A stretch of 64,000 nucleotides of DNA from Limnoperna fortunei (Eukaryota > Mollusca > Bivalvia > Mytilida > Modiolidae): assembly GCA_944474755.1 (NCBI GenBank), contig OX104122.1, positions 18,920,641 to 18,984,640 on the forward strand, given 5' to 3'. Both the position numbers and the translations under genes were made by a program. Below are positions 34,326 through 46,300 of the stretch, one piece after another. The notes under the pieces are model-generated. The model was not told the origin of the DNA, searched no databases, and saw nothing but the letters and a program-made list of their open reading frames with translations. How positions within the stretch are numbered: position 1 is the first letter of the stretch; each line of letters opens with the position of its first letter.

Positions 34326-35582
34326 CAGGGCTCAACACTGGGCGAAGTGGACGACTTTGTCGCCCTACTGGGACCTGAAGTTGCCCTACGGCGCCTCATG
34401 AAAAGTAAAGTCGGGGTTGCCCCACAGGCACTTATTTAAAAAAAAATTACCCCTATATTCTAATATAATGTTATATTAGGGTATAGGGGTAATTTTTTTC
34501 TGAAACAAGTGCCTGTGGGTTGCCCTATTATTTCCCTCAAGTTAACAGCTCTAAGATATTTGAATATGATCTAGTACAAATAATTAACCCTACCAATTTA
34601 GCAGTAAATGTGTAATTCCAATAAGAACGGAAAACAATATGCATATTTAACATTTTTCAATTGATTTACATCTTTCAACTGGATTACGCGCCATTTGTTT
34701 ATTTACCGGATATGACTAATTACCAGAAGTGAACAACTAAGAAAAGTAAAATACAATGGCCCATTACTGAAAAATCGTATTTTTTTCATAAACAAACACT
34801 TTCAATTGGTTTCAAACTCAGTTCTTTCAAAGTGTATTGTATTTTTAACAATTTTTTTGGATAAATATATGAGCTGCACTTGAAAGAATAAAGATGTATA
34901 GTAATTATTGACATCATGAATAACATGATAAGTTCTGTAGATGGGTGTCACATCAAGCAATTTTGATCAGAACAACTTTGTCCAAGTGGAAGTTTGCTGA
35001 ACAGAAGAATTATTTCTGGGTTTAATGTTATGTTATTTAATTTTATCTATCTTCTTTGAAAATTTTGCTCAGGTAAACATAGCATGTTCAGAACAAACTG
35101 TTAGAAATATATGTATACAAGAACTTAATGAATGAAGTTTATGTCTACACATATACAAATATTTTTAGTTGACCTATTTATATTTGTGAATACCTTGTAT
35201 GACTACAAGTACTGAAGTAGATAGAAAATTGGCACTATAACTGTTGCTTTTTTTCATTGATTTTATAATGACAAAGGTTATGTGCTATTTGATATTGCAT
35301 ACCATGAATAATAATGATAAAGAAAAAAAGAACAAACTGAATCTTAGTGTGTTATGGTTTAAAAACACAAGAGAAATAATCCTGGAAATCCACAATTATA
35401 AAAAAAATGATGTAAATAATGAAAAATGTAGTTAAATACTGCGAAAATTAATTATTTGTACGGTCCTCTTGACTTCTCCCTAATGTCTCCTTGAAGTCTC
35501 TCTATCAGGGCCTCACTTCTCCCTGTTTGGCTGCCAGGGAGAAGTCACTTCTCCCTACTTTTTTAGAGTGTGGTGACCCCTG
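34326..35582. mobile_element. Inner CAGGG element (copy 1) with reiterated GTCGCCCT phrases
   Basis: Left end CAGGGCTCAACACTGGGCGA; the reverse complement of the right end is CAGGGGTCACCACACT. AACTTTA lies at 34314-34320 and 35583-35589, four bases outside the left end, as a possible target duplication. The body closely matches 41519-42660 (for example TTACGCGCCATTTGTTTATT and TAGATGGGTGTC). Non-coding. Confidence 0.65.
34425..34522. repeat. Foldback insertion in the inner CAGGG element
   Basis: CCACAGGCACTT...TTACCCCTAT pairs with ATAGGGGTAA...AAGTGCCTGTGG around a short AT-rich loop. The stretch is missing from the second copy at 41.5 kb, so it arose or inserted after the copies diverged. 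Confidence 0.75.
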
Positions 35583-36199
35583 AACTTTACGGTTAAGAAA
35601 AAGGAAAAAAATTTAAAGTGGATGACGAGTCAGAAGCATCGGAAGACCAAACAGGGTCAAAAAATTATCTAATCCACCACAAAATAAAGACCTCACTTAT
35701 AGACAAACGGAAAAGAACATCACTCAGATAATTTTTAGGGCTTGGTTAAATAATGTTGGGGCTTAGGGTTTCAAAGTTAAAAAAGCCCAGGGCTTAGGCT
35801 TGCCCAAAGCAATTTTCAACCCCTGTATAGGAAATACCATTTTTACTGTTAGGACTCTGAAATTTCAATTTTGTCAACAATGCCATAATTACAAAAAAGT
35901 GTTAAAACTACTTAATTGTGCATTGCATAAATGTCATCTGAATAAACGACAAAGGAAAAATTATTAATTGACCCAAGACACCAGTTTAAAAGGAAAAAAT
36001 ATGTATAAATACGAAAGGTGTTTTTGCACAATTATAAGCAATGGGACCTCTTTGTAGCTCCTTTGAGATAAATAGAATGTAAAAGGAACAACATTATTGT
36101 AGCTAAAAAAATGGGCATCTGCAAAAGTTACTAATGGTTCCAAATCATTCATAGCTTAAACCCTGATTGGTGGGATATGAACCCTCAACCTCTGGTTCA

Positions 36200-36257
36200 A
36201 CCAGTTAGAGCTGCATGAATTCAGAACCGCTCTGATTCATGCAGCTCTAACTGGTTT
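36200..36257. repeat. 58-bp hairpin
   Basis: AACCAGTTAGAGCTGCATGA and its inverted copy TCATGCAGCTCTAACTGGTT are perfect arms around an 18-bp spacer. No T-run follows, so it is not an obvious terminator; it is probably a relict inverted repeat. Confidence 0.8.
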
Positions 36258-36449
36258 AGGTACAGAAGTACTTAACTAGCTTGAAAGATAAAGGCTGCAG
36301 TTACATGTATACTTAATGTTAAACAACACTATTTTAGACAGTAGCACCTCAACAGAAGGTACATTTTATTAAAAAGAAACTTATCAGGATACATGTAGTG
36401 TTTAAAGTTTGAAAATTTAATTAATCATTTTTGTCTTGACTAGGTAAAA

Positions 36450-36609
36450 ATGCTGTCTTCTCGATGTTTAAGAAAATTCTGGTCCAATGTCAACACAGCC
36501 AGTTTCAGGAAGAAAGGTTCCTCAGCTGCCGATGCTGTTAAACCTTTTTTCTTCCAGGATATTTTACAACAAGAAAAATCATCAGATACACCATGGAAGA
36601 AACTAACAG
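36450..36609 (+). CDS. Fumarase exon 1: start codon and presequence
   Basis: ATG at 36450; no ATG in frame upstream is plausible. It encodes [20 protein letters not shown] and the start of the enzyme ([13 protein letters not shown]). Donor ACAG|GTATGA, phase 1. A CTTGACTAG acceptor-like sequence precedes GTAAAAATG, so a separate 5' leader exon is possible. Confidence 0.88.
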
Positions 36610-39600
36610 GTATGAAGTCATATAATTACATGCATAATTTTTCCAAGCAAACATTATCTTAGAAATATATAACTCAAGCACATCATGTTGGCTTACATGT
36701 GCTTTTTAACAACTTGATACAAATATATGTTATTAAGAATTGAATTTATGTACTGTACACAGGCCCCACAAATATTTTTTTCACCATCTGTGGAGGTGGA
36801 GACTGGAGTGTCTCCACTGTTAATAAACTCACCTCAGTGGAGTCACAGTGTGTTCAAGGTGGAGTGCTGATTGCATAATCCTGGAGAATTGCTTGGAAAA
36901 TAACATCCAATTAGCAATAATTTGTTCGTTATTCACCTTGAATCATTTTATAGCCTAGCCCTAATTATAGTTTAAAAACAAAAACACAAGCTGAATCTTT
37001 TAATTGTGTAAAAGCTTCTATTTTCAAATAAATAGCTGTGTCGTATTGTCAGACAAGTGTCCATGGATTCGTTTATTGCAACCTGCAGGTAACATGATAT
37101 GGAAAACGTATAAACCAAGTTGTCACATTGTCATTGCAGAGGATGCAAATAACTGTTTGTTTCATTACATTTAAGGAAATTCACACATACCTGAAATCCT
37201 AAATTGAGCACTACATTAATTATATAGAAAGAATAAAGAAGATAACTGGATATTTTGTAGCTACATGTATTCGCAAGATACATAAAGTAATGATTGTTCC
37301 CTTACAACCTGATCTAATATATAACATTGAAATAATCATTATATACTACAACAAACATCCTACTTACAATTAATATTGTTAAAATATCTTTGCTTTTGTT
37401 AGAAATAATATTCTGCAATACTTTCTGTGCAATGTTTTTACAGGACAACATATGAAACTTAATTTGAAACAGGTTTGTAAAAAGATCATTTCAAAATGTG
37501 AAAGATAAGATGTTCTACAGATTTATGATAAATTTCTTATATTTATTTTGATAACGAAACTATTTATCAAGTGTGCACACATTGTTCACCATGAATATAC
37601 TGTGAAGTAATTGGCTCTCTGTCTGATAAAAAAACTCCACCTGCAATTTTGTGCTGGTCACAGTGATGATTATGTAGATGCCATAGAGACCACCAATTCC
37701 TTGACCGGTATGCATGGAGAAATTTAAATTTTCAGAGTTCAGTATATTTATTAATCTTCTAAACTGTTGGGCTTTAATCCTAATTTGCATTTTCTTCATT
37801 GACAGTGTTAAAAAAGTCTAAAGAGTCTACCAACTGTATTTCTGATCTTTCAGAAATCCGCTGGATAGATATATTATATGGTTGTCACAATACTTAGACG
37901 TTTATATATATATATATATATCTATATATATAATTCGTCTAAAGAAATAGTCAACAATTGTTCGTACTGGATGTTGGATCGTTACTGTAGATAACAATAC
38001 TGTACAGACTAAAATAATAATATATTCGTTTAAAAATATGTACAACAACATCTAGATACATAATTAAAGCTAAAACAAAGTTTTACACTTTAAAAAATTA
38101 AACAAATATTTCGCCTGATCAACACGCTTAAGTCTTAAGAGTCTACCAACCAGCAAGCTTATTAAGTATCGGATCGACAAACATGACGATACAGCATAAA
38201 CAAAAAATGATATACAAGTCTAGAAGATTATGCAACGATACAAATGACGGTGTTTCTTGTCAAAAATGTAGACAAAGACTGACCAACGAATGGCCTTAGT
38301 CATTGAATGTCAATATAAATAAATGATGTAAACAAGTCATTACATATTGATCTTAAACTTTCTCATTTCAAACTTAACCCAAAATAGTTGCTTCCCAAGT
38401 CCGCCAGCCGCGGACGTGCCGTGCTGTTACTTGGCTTTGCTCAAATATTCCAACAAGATGTAATCAAAATTACCAAGGTGACAAATTCATTATGCCAGAC
38501 GCGCGTTTCGTCTACTTAAGACTCATCAGTGGCGTTTAACTCTAAATGCTTAAAGTATTTTTTCATTCGGAGATGGAATAATATAAGTCCACTGGGATTG
38601 TGTAAAAACACAATACAGGTAGTTTAAAATATTATATAAAAGTCTAAAGAGTCTACCAACCAGCAAGCTTATTAAGTATCGGATCGACAAATATGACGAT
38701 ACAGCATAAACAAAAAATAATATACAAGTCTAGAAGATTATGCAACGATACAAATGACGGTGTTTCTTGTCAAAAATTTAGACAAAGACTGACCAACGAA
38801 TGGCCTTAGTCATTGAATGTCAATACATGTATAAATAAATGACATAAACAAGTCATAACATAATGAGCTTAAACTTTCTCAATCCAACTTAACCCAAAAT
38901 AGTTGCTTCCCAGTCTGCCACCCGCGGACGTGCCGTTCTGTTACTTGGCTTTGCTCAAATATTTAAACAAGATGTAATCTAAATTACCAAGGTGACAAAT
39001 TCATTACGCCAGACGCGCGTATATTGACATTCAATGACTAAGGCCATTCGTTGGTCAGTCTTTGTCTACATTTTGACAAGAAACACCGTCATTTGTATCT
39101 CGTTGCATAATCTTCTAGACTTGTATATTATTTTTTGTTTATCATGTTTATGCTGTATCGTCATGTTTGTCAATCCGATACTTAATAAGCATACTGGTTG
39201 GTTACATTCTTTAGACTTTATATATATATAAAGTCATTGAATGTCAATATACGCGCGTCTGGCGTAATGAATTTGTCACCTTGGTAATTTAGATTACATC
39301 TTGTTTAAATATTTGAGCAAAAGAGAGCTACCAACCAAAAAAAAATCCTAATTATCGAGCAGAACTGCAAGTGGCGAGACTCTGAACGGGAGGCTCGAGA
39401 GAGATTCTGGATCAAAGAGCTCCGCTCTGTACACCCCAATGGAATAAACAAAAATCAATAAATATCATTCAAAATATAAATAATAAATTCATGAATATCA
39501 AGATGTTAAAGATGGTTTATACAATTGTACAGTACTCCCTTATGTAATGACTGATAGATGTGATTCGAGAAAGTTCAAGATCCAAATTTGATCGTTTATT

Positions 39601-40025
39601 ATAGATTTATATTGACACTGAAGAAGGCCATCAGTTGGTCGAAAATTATATGGTTGTCACAATACTTAGACGTTTGTATATAATTTACTTACTGTGACTG
39701 CATGACAAGTAACTTTGTCATCCTATATAATATATACAAAAATGCTGAATTAGATTACTGTCAGATTAATACGTATTGGTTACGAAAATTCCATCGTCAC
39801 ACGCTAGTACACATGTACTATGTCTATGTCTAAGATTCACCCCGGTTAATGAAGCTATATTTTTATATAGCGGATTTGGCCGAGGGGTCTAGACCGCTGG
39901 ACATAGTGCAGGCGAATTGGTGCCACAGTGTCACAACGGTGTGAGTTCGAATCCCGCTGAGGGAAAGCAAAAATTTGACAGTGTTAAAAATCTAATTCAA
40001 ACAGTGTTGGGCTTAATTTGTAGAC

Positions 40026-40090
<65 letters not shown>

Positions 40091-40311
40091 AGTCTAGAAG
40101 ATTATGCAACGATACACATGACGGTGTTTCTTGTCAAAAATTTAGACAAAGACTGACCAACGTATGGCCTTAGTCATTGAATGTCAATAGAAATAAATGA
40201 CGTAAACAAGTCGTAACATATTGATCTTGAAATTTCTCATTTCCAACTTAACCCAAAATATGTTTGCCGACACGATACTTAATAAGCTTGCTGGTTGGTA
40301 GACTCTTTAGA

Positions 40312-40361
<50 letters not shown>

Positions 40362-43300
40362 TACATGTGGTGGCAAATGTACCCTTACTGTATTACGTGT
40401 ATTACAGGTGATTTTGTGTCAACTTTTGACGTGAAAGGAAAGAAAGTGCTTAAGGTAGAATCACAAGCTTTAACGATGTTAGCTGAGCAAGCCATGATAG
40501 ATATAGCACATCTTCTCAGACCGGGTCATTTGCAGGTGAGGTGACAATATTTCTTACTCTATATCTGAACTATAGATTTAATTGGTATCTTTTCCACTGG
40601 CTTATAATACATGTAGTAATTGCCTCAATATACAATAAAGTCCAAATATACAGTAACTGGTACCTGCTTTGTCTGTGGCTTTAAAAGCAGTTTATGAATT
40701 TATCAAATTAACTGAGGGATATAACAATTAATTTGTATTCTAGATAGAATTTATATTGTCATAAATTTTATTTTAAAAAAGTATGAGAAGTATAAAAAAT
40801 TGTAAATATTGTTTGAGATATTAATTTATCAACAAGTAACATTTAATTCTCTGTTTGTTATACAGCAACTTTCCAACATATTAAAGGATCCAGAGTCTTC
40901 ACAGAATGATAAATTTGTGGCTTTAGAACTCTTGAAGAATGCCAATATAGCCTCAGCCATGATACTTCCTGGATGCCAGGACACAGGAACTGCTATTTGT
41001 ATGGGTAGGTACAAATATTTATATAATATCAATGGCTAAAAATATGATCAAAAGTGCTGCAGAAAGCATCTAATTAGACAATGCAAGTGTTCCAGTTTAA
41101 TCTGTATGCATTTGACACAAGTGAAAATGTTTACCATATTCACCATTGATAATCCTTTTGTATAAAATTGACAATTATATAAAATGGCTTCAAAGGCTTA
41201 GATGGACTTTGTTTTGAATTTTCTTCTGCATTAATATTTCTTAGCAATGTTGTTAAAGGCATTGTGATGTCACTGGAAATAATTTCTAAAGGAAATCTGG
41301 GTATTTCATCGCTGTCAATTTAAATAATTCACATGTTAGACTAAGATCAAAGTACATCCTCAAATTAAAGACACTTAACAATAGTAACTTTTAGATCACA
41401 ACAAAATGAACTTGTAGACTTAATTGAATGGGTTATTTATTTTGAATCCTTTTCATTTAAAACTTGGAAAAGTTGTACAAGAAAAAATATTACCAATGAA
41501 GAGAAAAAATATTACCAACAGGGCTTACCACACTGGGCGAAGTGGGCGACAAAGTCGCCAAACTAGGACCTGAAGTCGCCCTAAGGCGCCTCAAAAGTGA
41601 AGTCGAAGTCGCCCTACTAGGACCTGAAGTCGCCCTAAGGCGCCTCAAAAGTGAAGTCGAAGTCGCCCTGCAATTTCTCTCAAGTCGCCCGATGGTTCAC
41701 ATAAGATACTTGTAAATCTGGTCCAGATACTTCACCCAGACTACCAATTTATTTATATGTAAATGTGTAATTCCAATAAAAACAGCAAATAATATGCATA
41801 GTTAATATATTTTCAAACGATTTAAGTCTTTCAAATGTATTACGCGCCATTTGTTTATTTACTGGATGTGACTAATTACCGGAAGTGAACAACGAAGAAA
41901 AGTAATGTACAACGGCCCATAATGAAAAATCGTAATTTTTTTTATAAACAAACACTTTTAATTGGTTTCAAACTTCAGTTCTTTCAAAGAGTATTGTACT
42001 TTAACAATTTTCTTTGATAAGTATATGAGCTCCACTTGAAAGAATAAAGATGTTTAGTAATTTGACATCATGATAAGTTCTGTAGATGGGTGTCCCATGA
42101 AGCAATTTGGATCAGCACAACTTTGTCCAAGTGGAAGTGTGCTATAGAGAAGAATTATTTCTGGGTTTAATGTAATGTTATTCTATCTATCTTCTTTGGA
42201 AATTTGCTAAGATAAACATGGCATGTTCATAACAAACTGTAAGGAATATTATGATACAAGAACTCATAAATATAGTTTGTCTACACACATAATACAAATA
42301 TTTTTGTTGATCTATTTTTATTTGTGTATACCTTTTACGGCTACAAGTACTGAAGTACAGTAGATAGAAAAATGAAAAATAGTCCCTATATCTGATGTTT
42401 TTTTCATTGTTTAATGATAAGGGTTATGTGCTATTTGATATTGCATACCATGAATAATAATGAAAAAGAAAGAAAAAACTGAATCTAAGTCAAGTGTGTT
42501 ATGGTTTTAAAACACAAGAGAAACAATCCTGGAAATTGATGTAAATAATGAAAAATGTATGTAACTACTGCAAAATTAATTATTGGTACAGTCCCCCTGA
42601 CTTCTTCTTAGAGTCTTCTGAAGTCTCCCTATCAGGGCCTGACTTCTCCCTGTTTGGCTGGGGGGAGGATATTAATGTATCCTTGTTTTGTTGAAACGTC
42701 ATTTAATGAATAAATAATGCTCCTGGAACAAAGCAAGCACCATTTGTAAACAATATGCCCCAATTCTTTTATATTGACATACATGTAGCTGCTTGAAGTT
42801 AGATTTTGTGTATTTCTCAACCAATCAAATGTGTACTACTATGTGCATTATCCAATGACACATGCTATATAAAATATCAGGGCTATTCCAGTAAAATTTC
42901 CCATTGGGGGGTGGAACGCCACTTACTTTTTGAGGTACCACCAATAGAATTTTTTAACATCCATACAATTTTTATAGTATTTTACAATGTGAGAAAAGGG
43001 CAAAATACCTTTCACCAACGTAAAAATATTAAAGTATACGTAGTGTTCCACCCCAGGGTGGGAAATTTTTCTGTAATAGCCCTAGCGTGAACAATATCCA
43101 AAATACAATTTTTTAACAGGGAAGAAAGGCCAGTATGTGTGGACAGATGGAAAAGATGCTGAAGCCTTGTCCAAAGGAATTTATAACACATATACCCAGA
43201 AAAATCTCAGATATTCACAGGTAAAGAATAGATTGATTGTATAGAACTACATGTACTTTTTAATGTTCACCAAATTCTGCCATCTAGTTTAATTGAAGCA

Positions 43301-46300
43301 GGTAGGTGTGGAACATGTATTGAAATGGAATAAAGGGTCATTATGACTGAATTATCATTTCCTTGGAAAAACTACATGATTGAAATGATGAAAATAACTT
43401 GGCTTGTATGCTATTTTTAACTAATGTAGTACAGTGAAACCTGTCTAAACCGACCATCATCGGGACCAGAAAAAATGGCCGGTTTGGGCAGTGAATCGGT
43501 TTATTAAGGTGTTTGAAAAATTTAATTGCGTCGGGGTTTCATTCAGCAAATAATGCATTGATGGATAATACCAATTGACTGTTATATTATCAACCTGGTA
43601 GATATTTAATTTTAGTTAAGACGTCTACTTTGTTTTGTAAACAAAGTTTTTATTTACAAACAGTTTTAGTTACACTATTCATTTATAAAAAGCGCCAATA
43701 GTTGTGTGTTTCCTCGTCTCCTGATGATGGTGTCTCGGTCATAGTTTTCAGTTCTTGTAATTTATTTTAATAACGACAGTCCTTAGCGTTTGTAAAAGTT
43801 AATTATTTGATCCAGCATTTTCAAATATCATATCAGCTCTGAATGGTCGGCAAGGATTTTTCAATTTTATCAAAATTTTCAAAGTTCAATTCTGACTAAT
43901 CATGACCCTGAGCTAACGCTCAACTGCGCAAGCGGAAAATCATCTTCATCCTCATTCGTTATCAGTGAGGGGTCCAGAAAGGAAAATCTTGCCTAGAGAA
44001 ACAACTTTTGAATAGTGTAGTCTGAAGTTTCATTCCAGGATTTAACGATCCCATTTAACAAAACTGGAAAACCCTAATTTAATTTTATTGATCAATTAAA
44101 ACAGTTCACCCTATTATGTATACATAGGTTAAATCGATGTAAGTGTGCAATTAATTGGCCTTCAGGCACCCCAAGTTCAAACGATTATTGTTAAAAGTTG
44201 TGTAAACAAAGACACATGGCTTTGCATTGGAGATTTTCGATTTTTAATCAAGCCGCTTTTATGAGGGTTTTTATAGTTATAAATTGTGTATTGGGGATTA
44301 ACTTTTACTCCGGTGTTCGGAATACGCAGTGGGCCGGTATAGTAAGGTATTTTTACTTAAGAAATTGAAAACAAAACTTTGGGACCGAACTTTTTGATGG
44401 GTATAGACAGGATTCCGGTTTAGTGAGAGGTCGGTTTTTAGAGGTTTGACTGTATTAGATGGATTAAATGGAATGAAGGAGAAGAATTGGAAACTGTCAG
44501 TCATTGGATACACTGCTGTGAAGTAACTTAATGTGTGAATGCTTATTTCATATTTTGATGTCTATTTCAGTGTTTGATGGGTTCACAGGTTTTAGATTTG
44601 TCACTCTAGTGGTAAAAGGTAGTTTTGATCAGTTCAATTTAAATTGTTTTACTCCAACTTAATTGACAAGGGCTGACAGTTTTTACACTGATGATCATGT
44701 GTTTTAACTGGGTACTCTGACTTCATTGCCAAATAAAACCTAAACACTGTGATGTAGCTGAAAATTGCTGAAAGTGGTATTATACTCCAATCAAACAAAC
44801 TGTACTATGTATATTTATGGTAGTTTCTTATTTTTTGTTTGTTTGTTTGCATAGTGTTCAACTCTACTTTAAGCAATTTTTCAGCTATATCATGGCATTC
44901 AGTTTTATTGTGAGAGGAAGCCACAGTACCCGGAGAAAACACCTGACCTGCTGTAGGAAAACTAGCAATCCTTTTCAATTAAAATTGGATAGTTTCTTAT
45001 GGATCTTTCTTTAATAATGACAACAGTGTATGGAACTATTGGAATTTGAACAGCGTAAGAATTGGGCACGCAAGTTATATTGTATAATATGGGTTGCTCG
45101 ATTTGAAATAACCAATCAGATTTAAGCTAACAAAGCAAATAAAATTCTTTTTATTTAGTCTATTTATACATTTTTAATACAGTTTTACATTTTTTTGCCA
45201 AATTTCACGGAGTTATCCGGGTTATAATATGGTGAATGGCGGTGTGCTGTCGGGGAAAATATTTTCATAACAGTTTTCTCCGCAATTACTAATCACAGCC
45301 TCTTGAAATTTGGTATGCAGCATTAGCATGGCCTCCCATTACGTGGGATTCAATTTCAGGTCTGTTGCTGACCTACTTCCTGATTAACGAAATCTGGCAA
45401 TTTCTTTCATCTTCATTCGATTTTTTAAAATTTTACTGTTTTTGTACCCGAAGCTTATCCATTGTGTGGCAGGTTGCAGAGGTGATTGTGGTTGATGTAG
45501 GATACCCAGATTCCTTTGCATGGAGATTGAACATCTGGTTAAATTTTCTTAACAGGTGGCACCACTTGACATGTATACTGAAGTGAATACAAAGACAAAT
45601 TTACCTGCTCAGATTGAGATCTATGCTACTGATTCAAGCCAGTATGATTTCCTGTTTATAGCCAAAGGAGGAGGATCAGCTAATAAAACATTTCTCTACC
45701 AACAAACCAAAGCTCTCCTTAACCCAGAAAAGCTATTAAAATTTGTAGATGAAAAGGCAAAGGTAGGTCCTCAAAGTTTCAACATATATAATTGTTGTTG
45801 CATTGTTATCAGTGGTGTATAATACTGCCTTTTTTCCCCAAAAGATCATCCCAGACCAGCTAGGGGTGAGCAATATACACAAGATCATCTCATCTGGGGG
45901 CAGGGGTAAGTAATATACCATCTTATCAGTTAGCGTTTATACACAAGATCCTCTGACCAGCTAGGGGTGAGTGTTATACACAAGATCATCTGATCTGGGG
46001 GGAGGGAGGGATGAGTATTATATAGAAGAGTATCTGAACAGCTAGGGCTGAGTCTAGTATTATACACAAGATCGTCTGATCAGCTGGGGTTGAGTATTAT
46101 ACATAAAAAGTCCAATTGGTACAGGTAAAATTAATTGTACCACTCGGAAGAACATTCAAATGGTGTGTACTTTACAAAGGTAATTGCATTATTTCTGACC
46201 TCTCTGTGGGGGAACTAAAAGTATATAACTTATTTTAAAACCAATCATATTATTTTTTACTTTTACTTTTAGTACATTTAGAAAGGAACAGACTAAATCA

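Larger units (their letters stand above)
34054..35825. mobile_element. Outer CAGGGG-ended element of a triple nest
   Basis: CAGGGGTTGAAAATT at the left is exactly inverted at the right (AATTTTCAACCCCTG). TATAG lies directly outside both ends (34049-34053, 35826-35830). CAGGG-type ends suggest a hAT relative, but a 5-bp duplication is not the usual 8 bp. Most of the interior is another inserted element. Confidence 0.6.
37877..40360. mobile_element. Penelope-like element debris in fumarase intron 1
   Basis: A ~30-bp direct repeat (TATGGTTGTCACAATACTTA then GACGTTT) occurs at 37877-37908 and 39650-39682. A ~380-bp module beginning AAGTCTAAAGAGTCTACCAA appears at about 38130-38540 and 38634-39019 in direct orientation, inverted at 39019-39225 and 39235-39330, and partly at 40085-40317. 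It carries a hammerhead ribozyme and lies beside a GIY-YIG remnant, both hallmarks of Penelope-like elements, which often leave partial tandem and inverted copies. TA microsatellites occur at several ends. Confidence 0.7.

Noticed and set aside
36200..36257. Transcription terminator or miRNA hairpin
   Set aside because: Arms are perfect but only 20 bp, with no T-run; without small-RNA data a relict inverted repeat is the simpler reading.
39870..39963. tRNA gene with long variable arm
   Set aside because: A and B boxes are good, but the 5' and 3' ends do not form a clean acceptor stem and a SINE tail follows.
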